Source: Geomicrobium sp. JCM 19038 | Lineage (GTDB): Bacteria; Bacillota; Bacilli; Bacillales; Marinococcaceae | Reading direction: 5' to 3' | Length of the DNA stretch: 64,000 nt | Assembly (NCBI RefSeq): GCF_000698125.1 | Contig: NZ_BAXA01000003.1 | Location: forward strand, 1 to 64,000 | Shown here: positions 38,929 through 48,525 of the stretch, piece after piece | Numbering within the stretch: the first letter of the stretch is position 1 | Layout: each line of letters opens with the position of its first letter | Notes under the pieces: generated by a model | The model's input: only the letters and a program-made list of their open reading frames with translations | The model's database searches: none | What the model was told of the DNA's origin: nothing | Translations under genes and position numbers: made by a program

Positions 38929-39004
38929 GTTCCGTTAGCTCAGTTGGGAGAGCGCCACCTTGACAGGGTGGAGGTCACTGGTTCGAGCCCAGTACGGGAC
39001 ACCA
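38929..39004 (+). tRNA. tRNA-Val (anticodon GAC)
   Basis: Cloverleaf of 76 bases with encoded CCA. Acceptor GTTCCGT pairs with ACGGGAC; anticodon stem CCACC / GGTGG frames TTGACAG with anticodon GAC; GGTTCGAGCC is the T arm. It reads GUC and GUU codons. Transcribed alone from a consensus promoter, with its own terminator. Confidence 0.97.
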
Positions 39005-39041
39005 TAAGTGATCTATGACTCGTTTGAGTACAATATTGTAA

Positions 39042-39077
39042 CCGTATTCTGCTACTAGTAGCAGAATACGGTTTTTT
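39042..39077 (+). terminator. Terminator of tRNA-Val
   Basis: 13-bp perfect stem CCGTATTCTGCTA / TAGCAGAATACGG, CTAG loop, six T. Confidence 0.95.
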
Positions 39078-39228
39078 GATGTGTGACTTTCTTCTTGTCC
39101 TCAGTTGAGCAATCTATTTTGTCGAATGTTGTAAAAAAGATAAATATACAGACATTTTTTGTCAAATATGTAGAAGTTTGATCGATGGATGTGATAGGAT
39201 GATGCTGAAAAGGGGGATGGGACTGGTT

Positions 39229-39378
39229 ATGAACAAGGAAGCACGGGCTGACCAACTACTAAAAATAATGGAAGCGTTGAACTATTATACAGTATTAACA
39301 GGAAAAGACACTGACCAAGAGTTTCGTTACATTGCAGAAATGCTAGAAGAGGAATTACAATTAAATATCGCAAATTAA
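39229..39378 (+). CDS. Small hypothetical protein
   Basis: 49 residues from ATG 39229 (MNKEARADQLLKIMEALNYY...), a charged helical protein. AAAAGGGGG lies 12 bases upstream; ATG 39217 would nearly touch it. A strong terminator follows within 10 bases. Function unknown. Confidence 0.55.
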   Translation: MNKEARADQLLKIMEALNYYTVLTGKDTDQEFRYIAEMLEEELQLNIAN

Positions 39379-39385
39379 TCGTCAG

Positions 39386-39412
39386 AAATTCCCTCATTGA
39401 GGGAATTTTTTG
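39386..39412 (+). terminator. Terminator
   Basis: Stem AAATTCCCTC / GAGGGAATTT, three-base loop, T run. Confidence 0.85.
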
Positions 39413-39442
39413 TTATTGTTAGATAATAGAGGAGGCGATGAT

Positions 39443-40588
39443 ATGAAAGCTTTTTATAATGGAACGATTTTAAAAGGGGATGGAACTGAAGTTCATGACT
39501 CGGCTTTACTCATTGATCAAGGAAAAATTGTGGACATTGTAGGTGAAGATTCGATTCCTGAAGACGTCACAAAGATCGATGTACGAGGCGGTTACATAAC
39601 ACCAGGTTTGATTGATGTTCATACGCATTTGGGGGTTAGTGAACAAGGAATTGGTAAAGAAGGTGCTGACTTTAATGAGACGAGTCACCCTGCCACCCCA
39701 GAAATCCGAGCGCTTGACGGGTGCAATCCACGTGAAGAAGGTTTTCAACATGCATTAGCATCTGGCGTCACGACAGTTCAAGTGTTACCAGGAAGTGCAA
39801 ATGTCATAGGTGGAGAAATGTTTACGATGAAGACGGCAGGGGAGATCTTAGATGAAATGGTCATTCAGTCTCCGTCTGGAATGAAGGCAGCTTTAGGAGA
39901 AAACCCTAAAGGTGTGTATGGAGGCAAAGGAAAACGTCCAATTACACGTATGGGTGTTGCAGCAGTTTTTCGTGAGCAACTTTATGGAGCGATCGATTAC
40001 ATAGAAAAACGAAAACAAGGCAACGCAGACGTTCATTTAGGCTATGAGCAACTCGCTAAAGTTCTTCGTAAGGAAATACCGTTTCGAATACACGCTCATC
40101 GAGCAGATGACATTATTACAGCGCTGCGTTTACAAAAAGAGTTTGGGTTTAAGTTAACGCTTGAACACGGAACAGAAGGTCATTACATTCCAGATTTCTT
40201 GAAAGATCAAGGTGTTTCCATCTCTGTAGGTCCGACGATGTCACCTAAATCTAAAGTAGAAACGAAAAACAAGGGTTGGCAAACTGTGATGGAGTTTGAA
40301 CTTCGCAACATGAACTATGCGATTACCACAGATCATCCTGTCATCGCCATTAATTATTTAGTTCAAAGCGCAAGTGAGGCAGTAAAAGCGGGACTAAAAC
40401 AAAGCGCCGCGTTTCGGGCGATTACGTCTAACGCTGCAAGGCATTTAGGGTTAGAAGACCACGTCGGTGAGTTACATCCGGGAATGGATGCAGACGTTGT
40501 TATTTGGACGGGCCATCCGTTTCTTTATACAACGACGCTTGTTAGCACGTGGATTCATGGAGAACGAGTCTATTCTTTTGAACAATAA
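39443..40588 (+). CDS. Amidohydrolase family protein (imidazolonepropionase-like)
   Basis: A 381-aa TIM-barrel metal hydrolase. The small beta-sandwich start (MKAFYNGTILKGDGTEV) leads to the first metal motif LIDVHTHLG. Further ligands lie in FRIHAHRADD and LTLEHGTEG, with Asp in YAITTDHPV. C-terminal HPGMDADVVIWTGHP is the family signature. These cytosolic enzymes open cyclic amides or esters; the substrate is unknown. AGAGGAGG precedes ATG 39443. Its open frame ends in a spacer to sodC with no shared function. Confidence 0.87.
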   Translation: MKAFYNGTILKGDGTEVHDSALLIDQGKIVDIVGEDSIPEDVTKIDVRGGYITPGLIDVHTHLGVSEQGIGKEGADFNETSHPATPEIRALDGCNPREEGFQHALASGVTTVQVLPGSANVIGGEMFTMKTAGEILDEMVIQSPSGMKAALGENPKGVYGGKGKRPITRMGVAAVFREQLYGAIDYIEKRKQGNADVHLGYEQLAKVLRKEIPFRIHAHRADDIITALRLQKEFGFKLTLEHGTEGHYIPDFLKDQGVSISVGPTMSPKSKVETKNKGWQTVMEFELRNMNYAITTDHPVIAINYLVQSASEAVKAGLKQSAAFRAITSNAARHLGLEDHVGELHPGMDADVVIWTGHPFLYTTTLVSTWIHGERVYSFEQ

Positions 40589-40657
40589 CTAGTTTTGCAT
40601 GTATAGACGCCACCTGTTTGTGTCAAGGATACGAGTATACGAACGGGAGGCGTTTTT

Positions 40658-41278
40658 ATGAAGAAGCTCTTAGTCGTTTTACTTGCGATGTTAATTGTGG
40701 GTTGTGCAAATGACGAAAGTGCACCTGAAAATGAAGAAGCTTATGAAGTAAGCGCAACACAGCAAGACCACGCTCCGCTTAGACCAACTGCCGTTGCAGA
40801 GGTTGTGAATACGAATTATGATCAAATTGGTGAAGCGAACTTTTACCAAGATAGCCAAGGGAAAACGGTCGTTCATACGAAAGTAGAAGGTTTAAAACCT
40901 GAAGGGTTCCATGGGTACCACATTCATGAAAATGGTGTGTGCGAAGTTGATGCAGAGGAAGGTCCGTTTATGAGTGCAGGTGGTCACTTCTCTTTGTCTG
41001 ACCATGATCATGGACATCATACAGGCGATTTGCCATCACTTTACGTAAATGAAGATGGAACCGCTCAAGCGACTTTTATGCTTGATCAATTTACACCAGA
41101 ACAATTATTAGAAAACGATGTATCATTGATTATTCACGAAGGTCGAGACAATTTCGCGAATATTCCAGATCGCTACCAATCAAGTGAGAGCGATGCACCA
41201 GGTGCAGATGAAGAAACACGCTCAACAGGAGACTCGGGAGATCGAATCGGTTGTGGTGTCGTTGTAGCACCAGAGTGA
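40658..41278 (+). CDS. sodC: Cu/Zn superoxide dismutase, lipoprotein
   Basis: 206 aa with signal peptide and lipobox IVGC, so surface-anchored like YojM of B. subtilis. The Cu/Zn ligands are visible: GYHIHENGVCE (two His), SAGGHFS (bridging His), HHTGDLPSL and SLIIHEGRDN. Cys in GVCE and IGCGVV form the disulfide. All ligands are kept, unlike the B. subtilis protein, which lost a copper ligand; activity is thus likely. Removes extracellular superoxide. Confidence 0.94.
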   Translation: MKKLLVVLLAMLIVGCANDESAPENEEAYEVSATQQDHAPLRPTAVAEVVNTNYDQIGEANFYQDSQGKTVVHTKVEGLKPEGFHGYHIHENGVCEVDAEEGPFMSAGGHFSLSDHDHGHHTGDLPSLYVNEDGTAQATFMLDQFTPEQLLENDVSLIIHEGRDNFANIPDRYQSSESDAPGADEETRSTGDSGDRIGCGVVVAPE

Positions 41279-41328
41279 TGAAAAGCAGGACCTGTTGGTC
41301 CTCATATTCTCGGATAAGATACGTACTG

Positions 41329-41387
41329 AAAAAGCGACCACTGTGGCAACGTTTGCAAAAAGCGTAGCAACAGTAGTCGCTTTTTTA
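41329..41387 (+). terminator. Terminator of sodC
   Basis: AAAAAGCGAC pairs with GTCGCTTTTT across a branched inner stem, ending in seven T. Confidence 0.75.
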
Positions 41388-41516
41388 TTGTGAGTACGTC
41401 ATCTCTATAACGTTTTGTTTGTTAATGATTAAGAGGAGCTAACGGATCTTTTTTAATTCAAATGGGATAGAGAATCGTCGTTATGGACAACTTAACGAAA
41501 ACAGGAGGAATGATTC

Positions 41517-41744
41517 ATGAGTCATTACGTATGTCCAGCGTGTAAAACGAACAAAACGCGTTTTCACATTATTGAACAGTCACCACAAGCGGTGAAATTA
41601 GATCCTCAGAACGGGGACGTTGTTCAGTCGTATGAGCAAAGCGATCTTGATCCGTTTCACCTTCCTTATAAAGGACCACATAATCGAATTCAATGTGGAG
41701 CTTGTGGTTTAAATGAAGATGAACGCCAATTCATGAGACAATAA
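41517..41744 (+). CDS. Small zinc-ribbon protein
   Basis: 75 residues starting MSHYVCPACKTNKTRFH. CPAC near the start and CGAC near the end form a zinc-ribbon pair, with a polar middle. GGAGGAATG precedes the start. A DNA- or protein-binding role is possible, but no family is recognised. Confidence 0.65.
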   Translation: MSHYVCPACKTNKTRFHIIEQSPQAVKLDPQNGDVVQSYEQSDLDPFHLPYKGPHNRIQCGACGLNEDERQFMRQ

Positions 41745-41769
41745 TAATCGTACGTTCGTTTCAAAAATC

Positions 41770-41818
41770 AAGTCATAAAGAAAACCTCTGCATCATGCAG
41801 AGGTTTTCTTTATGACTT
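41770..41818. terminator. Long bidirectional terminator
   Basis: 23-bp perfect stem (41770-41792 with 41796-41818) around a TCA loop, containing AACCTCTGCA. It covers the end of csoR. Confidence 0.93.
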
Positions 41819-42133
41819 CGCGTATTGATCAATGACTTTCATGAGCTCATTTAACGTTTCTTCTTCTTTGCCGTTTTTAATATCATGGACAACACACGTC
41901 TTGGCGTGGTGTTCTAAAAGCGAATACCCGACTTTCTTTAGAGCAGCTTGAACTGCGCTAATTTGAATTAATATATCTACACAATAGCGATCGTCTTGGA
42001 CCATGTTTTGTAATCCGCGGATTTGTCCTTCAACACGGCGTAATCGCTTTAACATGCGTTCTTTATCAGCATTCGGTTCAATAGGGTGTTTGGAATGTTC
42101 GTGTTCCATCATTTCTACTTCCTCATCCATCAT
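41810..42133 (-). CDS. csoR: CsoR/FrmR family metal-sensing repressor
   Basis: 107 aa from ATG 42133, behind GGGAGG. The DUF156 fold is clear: MLKRLRRVEGQIRGLQNMV, then DRYCVDIL, and LLEHHAKTCV. This gives the Cys-His-Cys set that binds Cu(I) in CsoR. An N-terminal His/Glu-rich tail (EHEHSKHP) may add metal affinity. Cu(I) binding releases the repressor from DNA. It lies downstream of an ABC-2 transporter and opposite copZ, though no copA is in the window. Confidence 0.88.
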   Translation of the reverse strand: MMDEEVEMMEHEHSKHPIEPNADKERMLKRLRRVEGQIRGLQNMVQDDRYCVDILIQISAVQAALKKVGYSLLEHHAKTCVVHDIKNGKEEETLNELMKVIDQYAKS

Positions 42134-42207
42134 CGTAACCTCCCTGTCATGCAACTTCTACTAACAGTATAACGGAGCAGAAGGTGAATATCCATCGTAT
42201 TATCGTG

Positions 42208-43312
42208 TTAAGCCGCATCCCGGAGGAAACGAGGATAAAGAAAGAGAGCGATTGCTAGGCAAATGATTGTAAACACTAGCAATATCACTAATGAAGGAAA
42301 AATATTCGCAAGTGTTCCACTTGATGCCATGACTTCTAAATATGCTTGATGAGCAATATTGTGGGAAGAAAACGCTCGCTTGTTGGACGAAATTTGGCAT
42401 AAACTCGATCGGCATCCACAATCCAGAAACGATAGCTCCTCCTAAAGCGAGTACTTGGGTAGTGGCGATCCCAGAGTTCTCTGAACGAACAGCCATGCTA
42501 ATGAGTAAACCAATGGCAGTTGCTGTCATTGAAAGAAATAGTGAGAGTGTGAAGATCGCCATAAGATTACCAATCTGAACATCGTATACGAGCCATCCGA
42601 AACTTAGAAGAATGACAAGTTGTAATAACACGACAACGATAAATGCACACCATTTTCCGAGTAAATAATGTAACGGGTGTTTTGGACTCGTCGCAAGTCT
42701 TGAAATCATACCTTGACGAAGATCTTTTAATAGTGAAGATACCATTGATATACAGATGAAAAACGTAAACATAACCGCGTATCCTGGTACGATGTGTGTA
42801 ATTGCATCAACAGACTGGTCGTCGATTGTCACGGCTTCAAGTTGGAACGGTGCTGCAAACCATTCATCCGTGAAGGCTTCCTCACTAACAGCATTGCTTA
42901 CGTTTTGTTGGCTTACTTGTAAATGCAGTTGTTGAGACACATTGTCAATGATGCCATACAGAGCGCCAGCGGTGTCTTCTTGTGTACCATCATAATGAAG
43001 TGTTAGCTGTTCTCCATTTATTTCAAGTAACGTCGAAATGTCGCCACTTTCGAGAAGTTCATTTGTTGAATGGGTTGAATCGATTTGTTCAAGGTCAATC
43101 GTGTCAATGTGCTGTAGCTGTTCAATGAATGGATCTGTTAACGTCGTGGAATCAGTTACAACGACATGGAGTGTAAGTGACGTTGTGCTCGATTGATTGC
43201 CGAAAATGGATGCGAAAATGACAATGAAGAAGATCGGTAACAATAAGGTCCAAAAAACCAAGCCTTTGTCTCGGAGCATTTTCTTTAACTCAAGTGAAAA
43301 ATGTGCATTCAT
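42208..43312 (-). CDS. ABC-2 type transporter permease, frameshifted
   Basis: About 367 aa after restoring one base near 42358. One N-terminal helix, a large extracellular domain of about 150 residues, then five helices ending SLVILLVFTIICLAIALFLYPRFLRDAA. The ABC-2 motif ALGGAIVSGLWMPIEFMP is present. Its start overlaps the ATPase stop by four bases, so both form one exporter. The substrate is unknown. In this setting a copper- or stress-related role is possible. Confidence 0.86.
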
Positions 43313-44229
43313 GACTGACCCTCCTCTGATAATGACTGACCTGTTTTTTGTAAGTAGATGTCTTCCAAAGAGGGGGTCACCATTTGTAAATGGTGTACGT
43401 CAATGCGGTGTTCTTTCATTGTTTCTATCAGTTGATGAATGAGTTGTAATGGATCGTCGCTAGGAAATACATAGCCATTTTTACTCTCTTTTGGCTCTCC
43501 TAAATGTTGGAAATGTTTGAGGTCATTTGCATTAATGGACACTTCCACTGCTTTTGTCGAGTTGTTTTGTATAATCGTTTGTGGAGAATCCATATCGATT
43601 ACTTCTCCATGATTGAGAAAACATACGAGGTCACAAAGTTTCTCAATCTCTTCCATATAGTGACTACTATAAATCACGGTTTTGTTCGATTTGATTAACG
43701 TTTTGACAACGTTATAGATTTCGTTTCGTGAGTTAGGGTCGACGCCGACAGTTGGCTCATCCATAATCAAGAGCATCGGATCGTGGAGCAATGTGCATCC
43801 AATGTTTAAACGGCGCTGCATCCCGCCAGACAATTGCTTGACGATCGTTTTTTTGCGATCTTCCAATTGAATCGTTTTGAGAACATGATCTATTCTCTCT
43901 TTTTGAATGGAAGAAGGAACATTGTAAACTTGGCTGAAAAATTTTAAATTATCTTCGACCGTTAACGTTTCCTCTAAACAGATTTCTTGAGGGACGTAAC
44001 CGAGTTGTTGTTTAATTTTCGCAGAATTCCGTTCCGTACTTTCACCTGCAATCGTAATTTCACCGTGGTCTGCTGACAAAATCATCGTAATTACCTTTAA
44101 CAACGTAGATTTTCCCGCTCCGTTTGGTCCAACGAGACCGAAGCAAGAACCTTCTGGAATTGATAATGATACGTTTTTTATGACTTGTTTTTTTCCGTAT
44201 GACTTTGACACTTGATCAATTGTTATCAT
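43309..44229 (-). CDS. ABC transporter ATP-binding protein
   Basis: 306 aa from ATG 44229, behind GAGGTG. Walker A GPNGAGKST, Q-loop PQEICLEE, signature QLSGGMQRRL, Walker B LLIMDEPTVGVD and switch His in YSSHYMEE are all intact. The C-terminal ~90 residues are an ABC-2 type (DrrA-like) accessory domain. Pairs with the following permease to export a substrate from the cytoplasm. Divergent from copZ with about 175 bases between. Confidence 0.92.
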   Translation of the reverse strand: MITIDQVSKSYGKKQVIKNVSLSIPEGSCFGLVGPNGAGKSTLLKVITMILSADHGEITIAGESTERNSAKIKQQLGYVPQEICLEETLTVEDNLKFFSQVYNVPSSIQKERIDHVLKTIQLEDRKKTIVKQLSGGMQRRLNIGCTLLHDPMLLIMDEPTVGVDPNSRNEIYNVVKTLIKSNKTVIYSSHYMEEIEKLCDLVCFLNHGEVIDMDSPQTIIQNNSTKAVEVSINANDLKHFQHLGEPKESKNGYVFPSDDPLQLIHQLIETMKEHRIDVHHLQMVTPSLEDIYLQKTGQSLSEEGQS

Positions 44230-44405
44230 TTTGTTCACCTCACGTCTTGTTACTAACAATGGTACGTGAGTATATCGAAGCTAATTATAAGTAATGAATG
44301 AAAGAACGGTGAACGAACATAAGACGTTAAGAAATGAACATGAGAAGCGGAAGGTTTTTGATCGTTGTGTTGTCCGTGGTACGATAGAGAAGAGGAGGGA
44401 TCGAT

Positions 44406-44609
44406 ATGAAAGACACATTTTCGGTACAAGGAATGTCTTGTAATCACTGTGTACAGGCAATTGAGACGAGTATCGGTCAACTTGATGGTGTTACAAATGT
44501 TGATGTAGATTTGAACAAGCATCAAGTAGGGGTCGACTACAACGAAAAAACGATCTCGAAACAAGCAATCGTAGAAGAAATTGAAGATCAAGGGTATGAT
44601 GTCATCTAA
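44406..44609 (+). CDS. copZ: Copper chaperone CopZ
   Basis: 67 aa, one HMA domain. The Cu(I)-binding GMSCNHCVQA motif (MxCxxC) is near residue 10, followed by the usual beta-alpha-beta layout ending EEIEDQGYDVI. Carries cytosolic Cu(I) to a partner ATPase or sensor. GAGGAGGG precedes ATG. Unusually, no CopA ATPase gene follows. Confidence 0.94.
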   Translation: MKDTFSVQGMSCNHCVQAIETSIGQLDGVTNVDVDLNKHQVGVDYNEKTISKQAIVEEIEDQGYDVI

Positions 44610-44634
44610 AAACGCCTCGCTTTGCGAGGCGTTT
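44610..44634 (+). terminator. Terminator of copZ
   Basis: Stem AACGCCTCGC / GCGAGGCGTT with a TTT loop; the T tail is short. Confidence 0.75.
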
Positions 44635-44654
44635 CACCGTATTGGGGGATTAGC

Positions 44655-45176
44655 ATGAAGGTAATTGATTTAAGTCAGACCATTCATAATGGAATGGATG
44701 TATACCCTGGAGATCCAGAAGTTACAATCAATACGTTTTGTACGCTTAGTGAAGATGAGTACGTCGTTCGTCAACTGTCAATGGGTAGCCATACGGGCAC
44801 ACATGTGGATGCATTTTCACATATGCATGAAAGTGGCTTAACATTAAGTGAGATTCCTCTTCAGCAGTTCCTCGGTCAAGCTGTACGGGTCGATCTACGA
44901 CGTCCATTTCCAGAAAAAACGGGATTATTCTTTGCTGATTGTGTAAATCTGGATCACTATGAACAAATTGTAAAGGCTCATCCTCCATTTGTTGGTGGTG
45001 AAATTAGCGAGAAGCTTGAACGCGCGCTATTAAAGAAACAAATTGTGACCTATACAAATCTAGCCTCGTTAGAGAGTCTTCCTAAGTTAGAACCGTTTTT
45101 GTTCGTTGGGCTACCACTTAAAATTAAAGACGGTGACGGTTCGCCCGTTCGTGCAGTCGCAGTTTTTTTATCGTGA
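44655..45176 (+). CDS. Cyclase family protein (kynurenine formamidase-like)
   Basis: 173 aa starting MKVIDLSQTIHNGMDVYPGDP at ATG 44655, behind GGGGG. The metal motif HTGTHVDAFSHM (HxGTHxDxxxH) is intact. The family hydrolyses N-formylkynurenine or isatin-like amides; length is slightly short. It shares its last nine bases with the convergent uvsE gene. No tryptophan catabolic gene is adjacent. Confidence 0.86.
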   Translation: MKVIDLSQTIHNGMDVYPGDPEVTINTFCTLSEDEYVVRQLSMGSHTGTHVDAFSHMHESGLTLSEIPLQQFLGQAVRVDLRRPFPEKTGLFFADCVNLDHYEQIVKAHPPFVGGEISEKLERALLKKQIVTYTNLASLESLPKLEPFLFVGLPLKIKDGDGSPVRAVAVFLS

Positions 45177-46124
45177 AACTATACCACCACAATGGCGCTT
45201 GTATCCGCGAATCTTTGTGATTTCTTCAATTAGCTTGAGGCAAGCCCGGTCTTTTGCTTTAGCTTCAATCATGACATCAACAGACGTGTTGAGTGATTTT
45301 AATACGTCGAGCAATGGACGTATAAAGTCGATGCTTACATAATCTGAATGACTACGAAAAGCATTCTCTGACTTTGGAGAAGAAAGATGAATTTTTGGTG
45401 GTTGACCAGTTCTTTCCCACGTTTTAAACAGACGAGGGAGCAGTTCGTGTAAATCTTCATTTTCATCATGATTTGCCACGTAATGATGATAATCAAACAT
45501 CATCGGGAAATCGTGACGTTCACATAGTTCTAGTGTTTCAGTCGTTGTATACGTTTTATCATCATTTTCAAATGTCATCTGCTTTGCAATCGCTTTAGGA
45601 ATTGATTGGATATTGTGTGAAAAACGTTTAATCGCTTCAGATCGATCATTGTAGGTGCCACCAACATGGATGTTTATGCGAATATCTTCATGAAGGTTCA
45701 TCGCTTTACTTAATGCGTAATGATACGTTAAGTCTTTGATGGCGTTATCGGTGACGTGCTGTTTTGGACTTGTGAATAGCGTAAATTGATTCGGGTGGAA
45801 GCTCGTCCGCAATTGATTTGAGTTAACAATTTCGCCAATTTCTTCGTATAAGTGCTTAAAAGGAGTAATATAATCAAAATCGACATCATCATGAGTCGCA
45901 AGCGGAACGATTGATGAAGAAAAACGATATAAAGGAATTTGTTGTGCGACAGTGTAAAGAAGAATGCGGCGAGTGCGACGTAAGTTTTCTTCGGTAATCG
46001 CATGTAATTGTGAAAGAGCATCCTTTGGATCTAATGATTTGAATCTTGAGAACGTCATCGTTTTTGCAGGGGATGCTTCGTAGAGATGTAAAGCGTTAGA
46101 AACAAACCCAAATCGAATATGCAT
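45168..46124 (-). CDS. uvsE: UV damage endonuclease UvsE/UvdE
   Basis: 318 aa from ATG 46124, behind AAGGAGG. TIM-barrel nuclease with RFGFVSNALHLYEASPAKT, RTSFHPNQFTLFTS, INIHVGGTYNDRSEAIKRF, LTFENDD-like MTFENDDKTYT, MMFDYHH and IHLSSPK. It nicks DNA 5' of UV photoproducts for alternative excision repair. The long form from 46166 is not needed. Ends overlap the cyclase gene by nine bases. Confidence 0.93.
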   Translation of the reverse strand: MHIRFGFVSNALHLYEASPAKTMTFSRFKSLDPKDALSQLHAITEENLRRTRRILLYTVAQQIPLYRFSSSIVPLATHDDVDFDYITPFKHLYEEIGEIVNSNQLRTSFHPNQFTLFTSPKQHVTDNAIKDLTYHYALSKAMNLHEDIRINIHVGGTYNDRSEAIKRFSHNIQSIPKAIAKQMTFENDDKTYTTTETLELCERHDFPMMFDYHHYVANHDENEDLHELLPRLFKTWERTGQPPKIHLSSPKSENAFRSHSDYVSIDFIRPLLDVLKSLNTSVDVMIEAKAKDRACLKLIEEITKIRGYKRHCGGIVSR

Positions 46125-46288
46125 GTATGCCTCCTTGCGCGTTTTTGTCTTAGAAAGGGTACCCATCTGGATGAAAACTAAACCTGTGAGCGCGCCTGAG
46201 ACTTTTCAGAAAAAAGAATTAAATCCGAGTAAACGACTTGACGTTATCAATAAAGTGCAGTAGGATAGAAACATAATAAAATAAATTG

Positions 46289-46425
46289 GTCTTCGGGGCA
46301 GGGTGAAATTCCCGACCGGCGGTGATTCACGATCGTTGTGATTAGTCCGTGAGCTGCTTAAATGTTTAAGTGGTTGATCTGGTGAAATTCCAGAGCCGAC
46401 AGTAAAGTCTGGATGGGAGAAGATT
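46289..46425 (+). promoter_or_regulatory. FMN riboswitch (RFN element)
   Basis: Contains the conserved cores CTTCGGGGCAGGGTGAAATT, CCCGACCGGCGGT, AGTCCGTGAGC, GGTGAAATTCCAGAGCCGAC and GTCTGGATGGGAGAAG. When FMN binds, the downstream terminator is favoured and ribU is turned off. Confidence 0.97.
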
Positions 46426-46504
46426 GCAGAGAATCGTTTGCGATTCTAAGCCTGTATCAATTGTTGATACATGTTTATTTTGCGAATCATTTGTTTTGAT
46501 ATTT

Positions 46505-46538
46505 AAGCCCCTTTGTTTTTAAACAAAGGGGCTTTTCT
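46505..46538 (+). terminator. Riboswitch-controlled terminator
   Basis: Stem GCCCCTTTGTTT / AAACAAAGGGGC, TT loop, TTTT tail, about 80 bases after the FMN element and 70 before ribU. Confidence 0.9.
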
Positions 46539-46605
46539 CGTTTTTATCATCAAAACAATGATGCCTCTGTTATCCCTTTTTTACCGAAGAAGGGAGAGAA
46601 GTGTT

Positions 46606-47207
46606 ATGAATCAACAAACAAAGACGTTTCGGCTCGTAAGTTACGCAATATTAGGTGCGATGGGACTGCGTTTATGTTTATTAGTTTCCCAATTCCGTTT
46701 TTACCGGCAAACTTTTTGAGTTTGGATTTTAGTGAGATTCCAGTTCTTTTAGCAGCGATTTTATTCTCACCGGTTGCAGGCATTGCAGTTGCTGGGGTTA
46801 AGATTGCATTGTACACATTGTTTATGGGAGCAGGCGACCCAATTGGTATGGTTACGAACTTTATGGCAAGTTTAGCGTTCGTTTTGCCGATTGCATACAT
46901 TTATCGTCGTTTCCGTACGACGAAGAGTCTCGTACTCGGAATAGGTGTCGGTACAGTGTCCTTAACGGTAATTCTTAGTGTATTAAATTACTTTATCTTC
47001 TTACCGGCATATGTATGGCTCGTTGGAATGGATCTTTCTAGCGGTATGATGCTTACGATGGTGTTAGGTGGTATTTTACCTTTTAACTTAATTAAAGGAA
47101 TTGTCGTCGGTGCGGTTTTTGTGCCTGTATTCTTAAAGCTATACCCACTCCTCAAAAAACAGCGTGTGGGTGCAACGCTTAAGAAGCCGACCGTTCATGA
47201 ACAATAA
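46606..47207 (+). CDS. ribU: Riboflavin ECF transporter S component RibU, frameshifted
   Basis: About 200 aa once a missing G near 46664 is restored: MNQQTKTFRLVSYAILGAMGTAFMFISFPIPF. Six membrane helices, typical for RibU. Conserved LSLDFSEIPVLLAA and DPIGMVTNFMASL line the riboflavin site. It works with the shared ECF energising module, which is not in the window. Control by the FMN riboswitch supports riboflavin uptake. Confidence 0.92.
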
Positions 47208-47210
47208 TAC

Positions 47211-47249
47211 AAAACGATGAACGGCCAAAGTGCCATTCATCGTTTTTTT
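47211..47249. terminator. Bidirectional terminator
   Basis: AAAACGATGAA pairs with TTCATCGTTTT, with an inner GGC/GCC pair, between ribU and dctM. Confidence 0.85.
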
Positions 47250-48525
47250 ATTGTCGTAACTGCAGTAAGCCCATGCTTAGGAAAGGGAAGAACGTGACAA
47301 TGAGCACGTTAATGATCATCATTAAGAGAAATGGTGTGACCGCTCGTACGACACCTTCGAATTTCGTTTCTCCTACTTGTGCTGCAACAAATAATGATAC
47401 ACCAACCGGTGGAGTAATCAAACCGATTGATAAGTTAACGATCATAATGATACCAAAGTGTACCGGGTCCATACCGATGCTAGTAACAATCGGAAGGAGT
47501 ATCGGTGTGAGTATGATAACAGATGCAATCGTTTCCATAAACGTTCCGATTAATAAAAGCATAACGTTGATTAGCAAAATAATCATAATTGGAGATAACG
47601 CTGAGTCCATAATCAAACCTGCGAACGATTGAGGAACTTGTTCTCGTGTTAAGATCATTCCAAATAAAGCTGCAGTTGAAATGATGAACATAATTACTGA
47701 CGAAGTTACCGCAGATTCTACGAGTATTTTTCGCATAACGCCAAGTGTTAACTGTTTGTATACAAATATGCCGACTAAAAACCCATATACGACGGCGATT
47801 GCCGAGGCTTCGGTCGGTGTGAAAAAGCCACCATAAATACCACCGAGTATTATGACTGGCATGAGTAAAGCGAGAAAAGCATCTTTAAATGACGTGCCGA
47901 TTTTTCTGATGTTCGTTGGTTCTGAGGCGGCTCCGTACCCTTTAATTCTAGAGATGATATAGGCGACAAGCATTAACGACAAGCCAATCATAATGCCTGG
48001 TAAAATTCCAGCGATGAACAATGCACCAACCGAGGTACCCGCTGAAACACCGTACAACACTAATGGTACGCTAGGTGGAATAATAATTCCTGTCGTTCCA
48101 CCGGCTGCATTAACCGCAGCTGCGAAATTGCGATCATAACCGTTTTTAACCATCGATGAGATTAAAATGGCACCAACTGCGGCGGTCGTTGCGGATGCTG
48201 AGCCTGATAGTGCAGCAAAGATTAAACAAGAGACGATTGCAACGTGTGCTAAACCTCCGCGAAATTGACCGACAAGGCTTTTGGCAAAGTCAACGATCCG
48301 CTGTGATATACCACCATGTTCCATCAACTTCCCGGCTAGAATGAAGAAAGGTGCAGCCATTAATGGAAACGAGTCTAACGCTGCGAACATTCGTTGAGGT
48401 AACGTAATTAAATCGGTTTGTCCACTTACAATGAAGACGATGACAGATGCAAGGCCGAGGGCAATCGCAATTGGGACGTTGATCAGGAATAATACGAATA
48501 GTGCGATAAATAAAAGGATAACCAT
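47248..48525 (-). CDS. dctM: TRAP transporter large permease DctM
   Basis: 425 aa, about twelve membrane helices, full length. Family motifs are present: LPQRMFAALDSFPLMAAPFFILAGKLM, AALSGSASATTAAVGAILI and GIIIPPSVPLVLYGV. The stop lies at the ribU terminator. It transports the solute with Na in DctPQM systems, and follows dctQ directly. Confidence 0.95.
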   Translation of the reverse strand: MVILLFIALFVLFLINVPIAIALGLASVIVFIVSGQTDLITLPQRMFAALDSFPLMAAPFFILAGKLMEHGGISQRIVDFAKSLVGQFRGGLAHVAIVSCLIFAALSGSASATTAAVGAILISSMVKNGYDRNFAAAVNAAGGTTGIIIPPSVPLVLYGVSAGTSVGALFIAGILPGIMIGLSLMLVAYIISRIKGYGAASEPTNIRKIGTSFKDAFLALLMPVIILGGIYGGFFTPTEASAIAVVYGFLVGIFVYKQLTLGVMRKILVESAVTSSVIMFIISTAALFGMILTREQVPQSFAGLIMDSALSPIMIILLINVMLLLIGTFMETIASVIILTPILLPIVTSIGMDPVHFGIIMIVNLSIGLITPPVGVSLFVAAQVGETKFEGVVRAVTPFLLMMIINVLIVTFFPFLSMGLLQLRQ

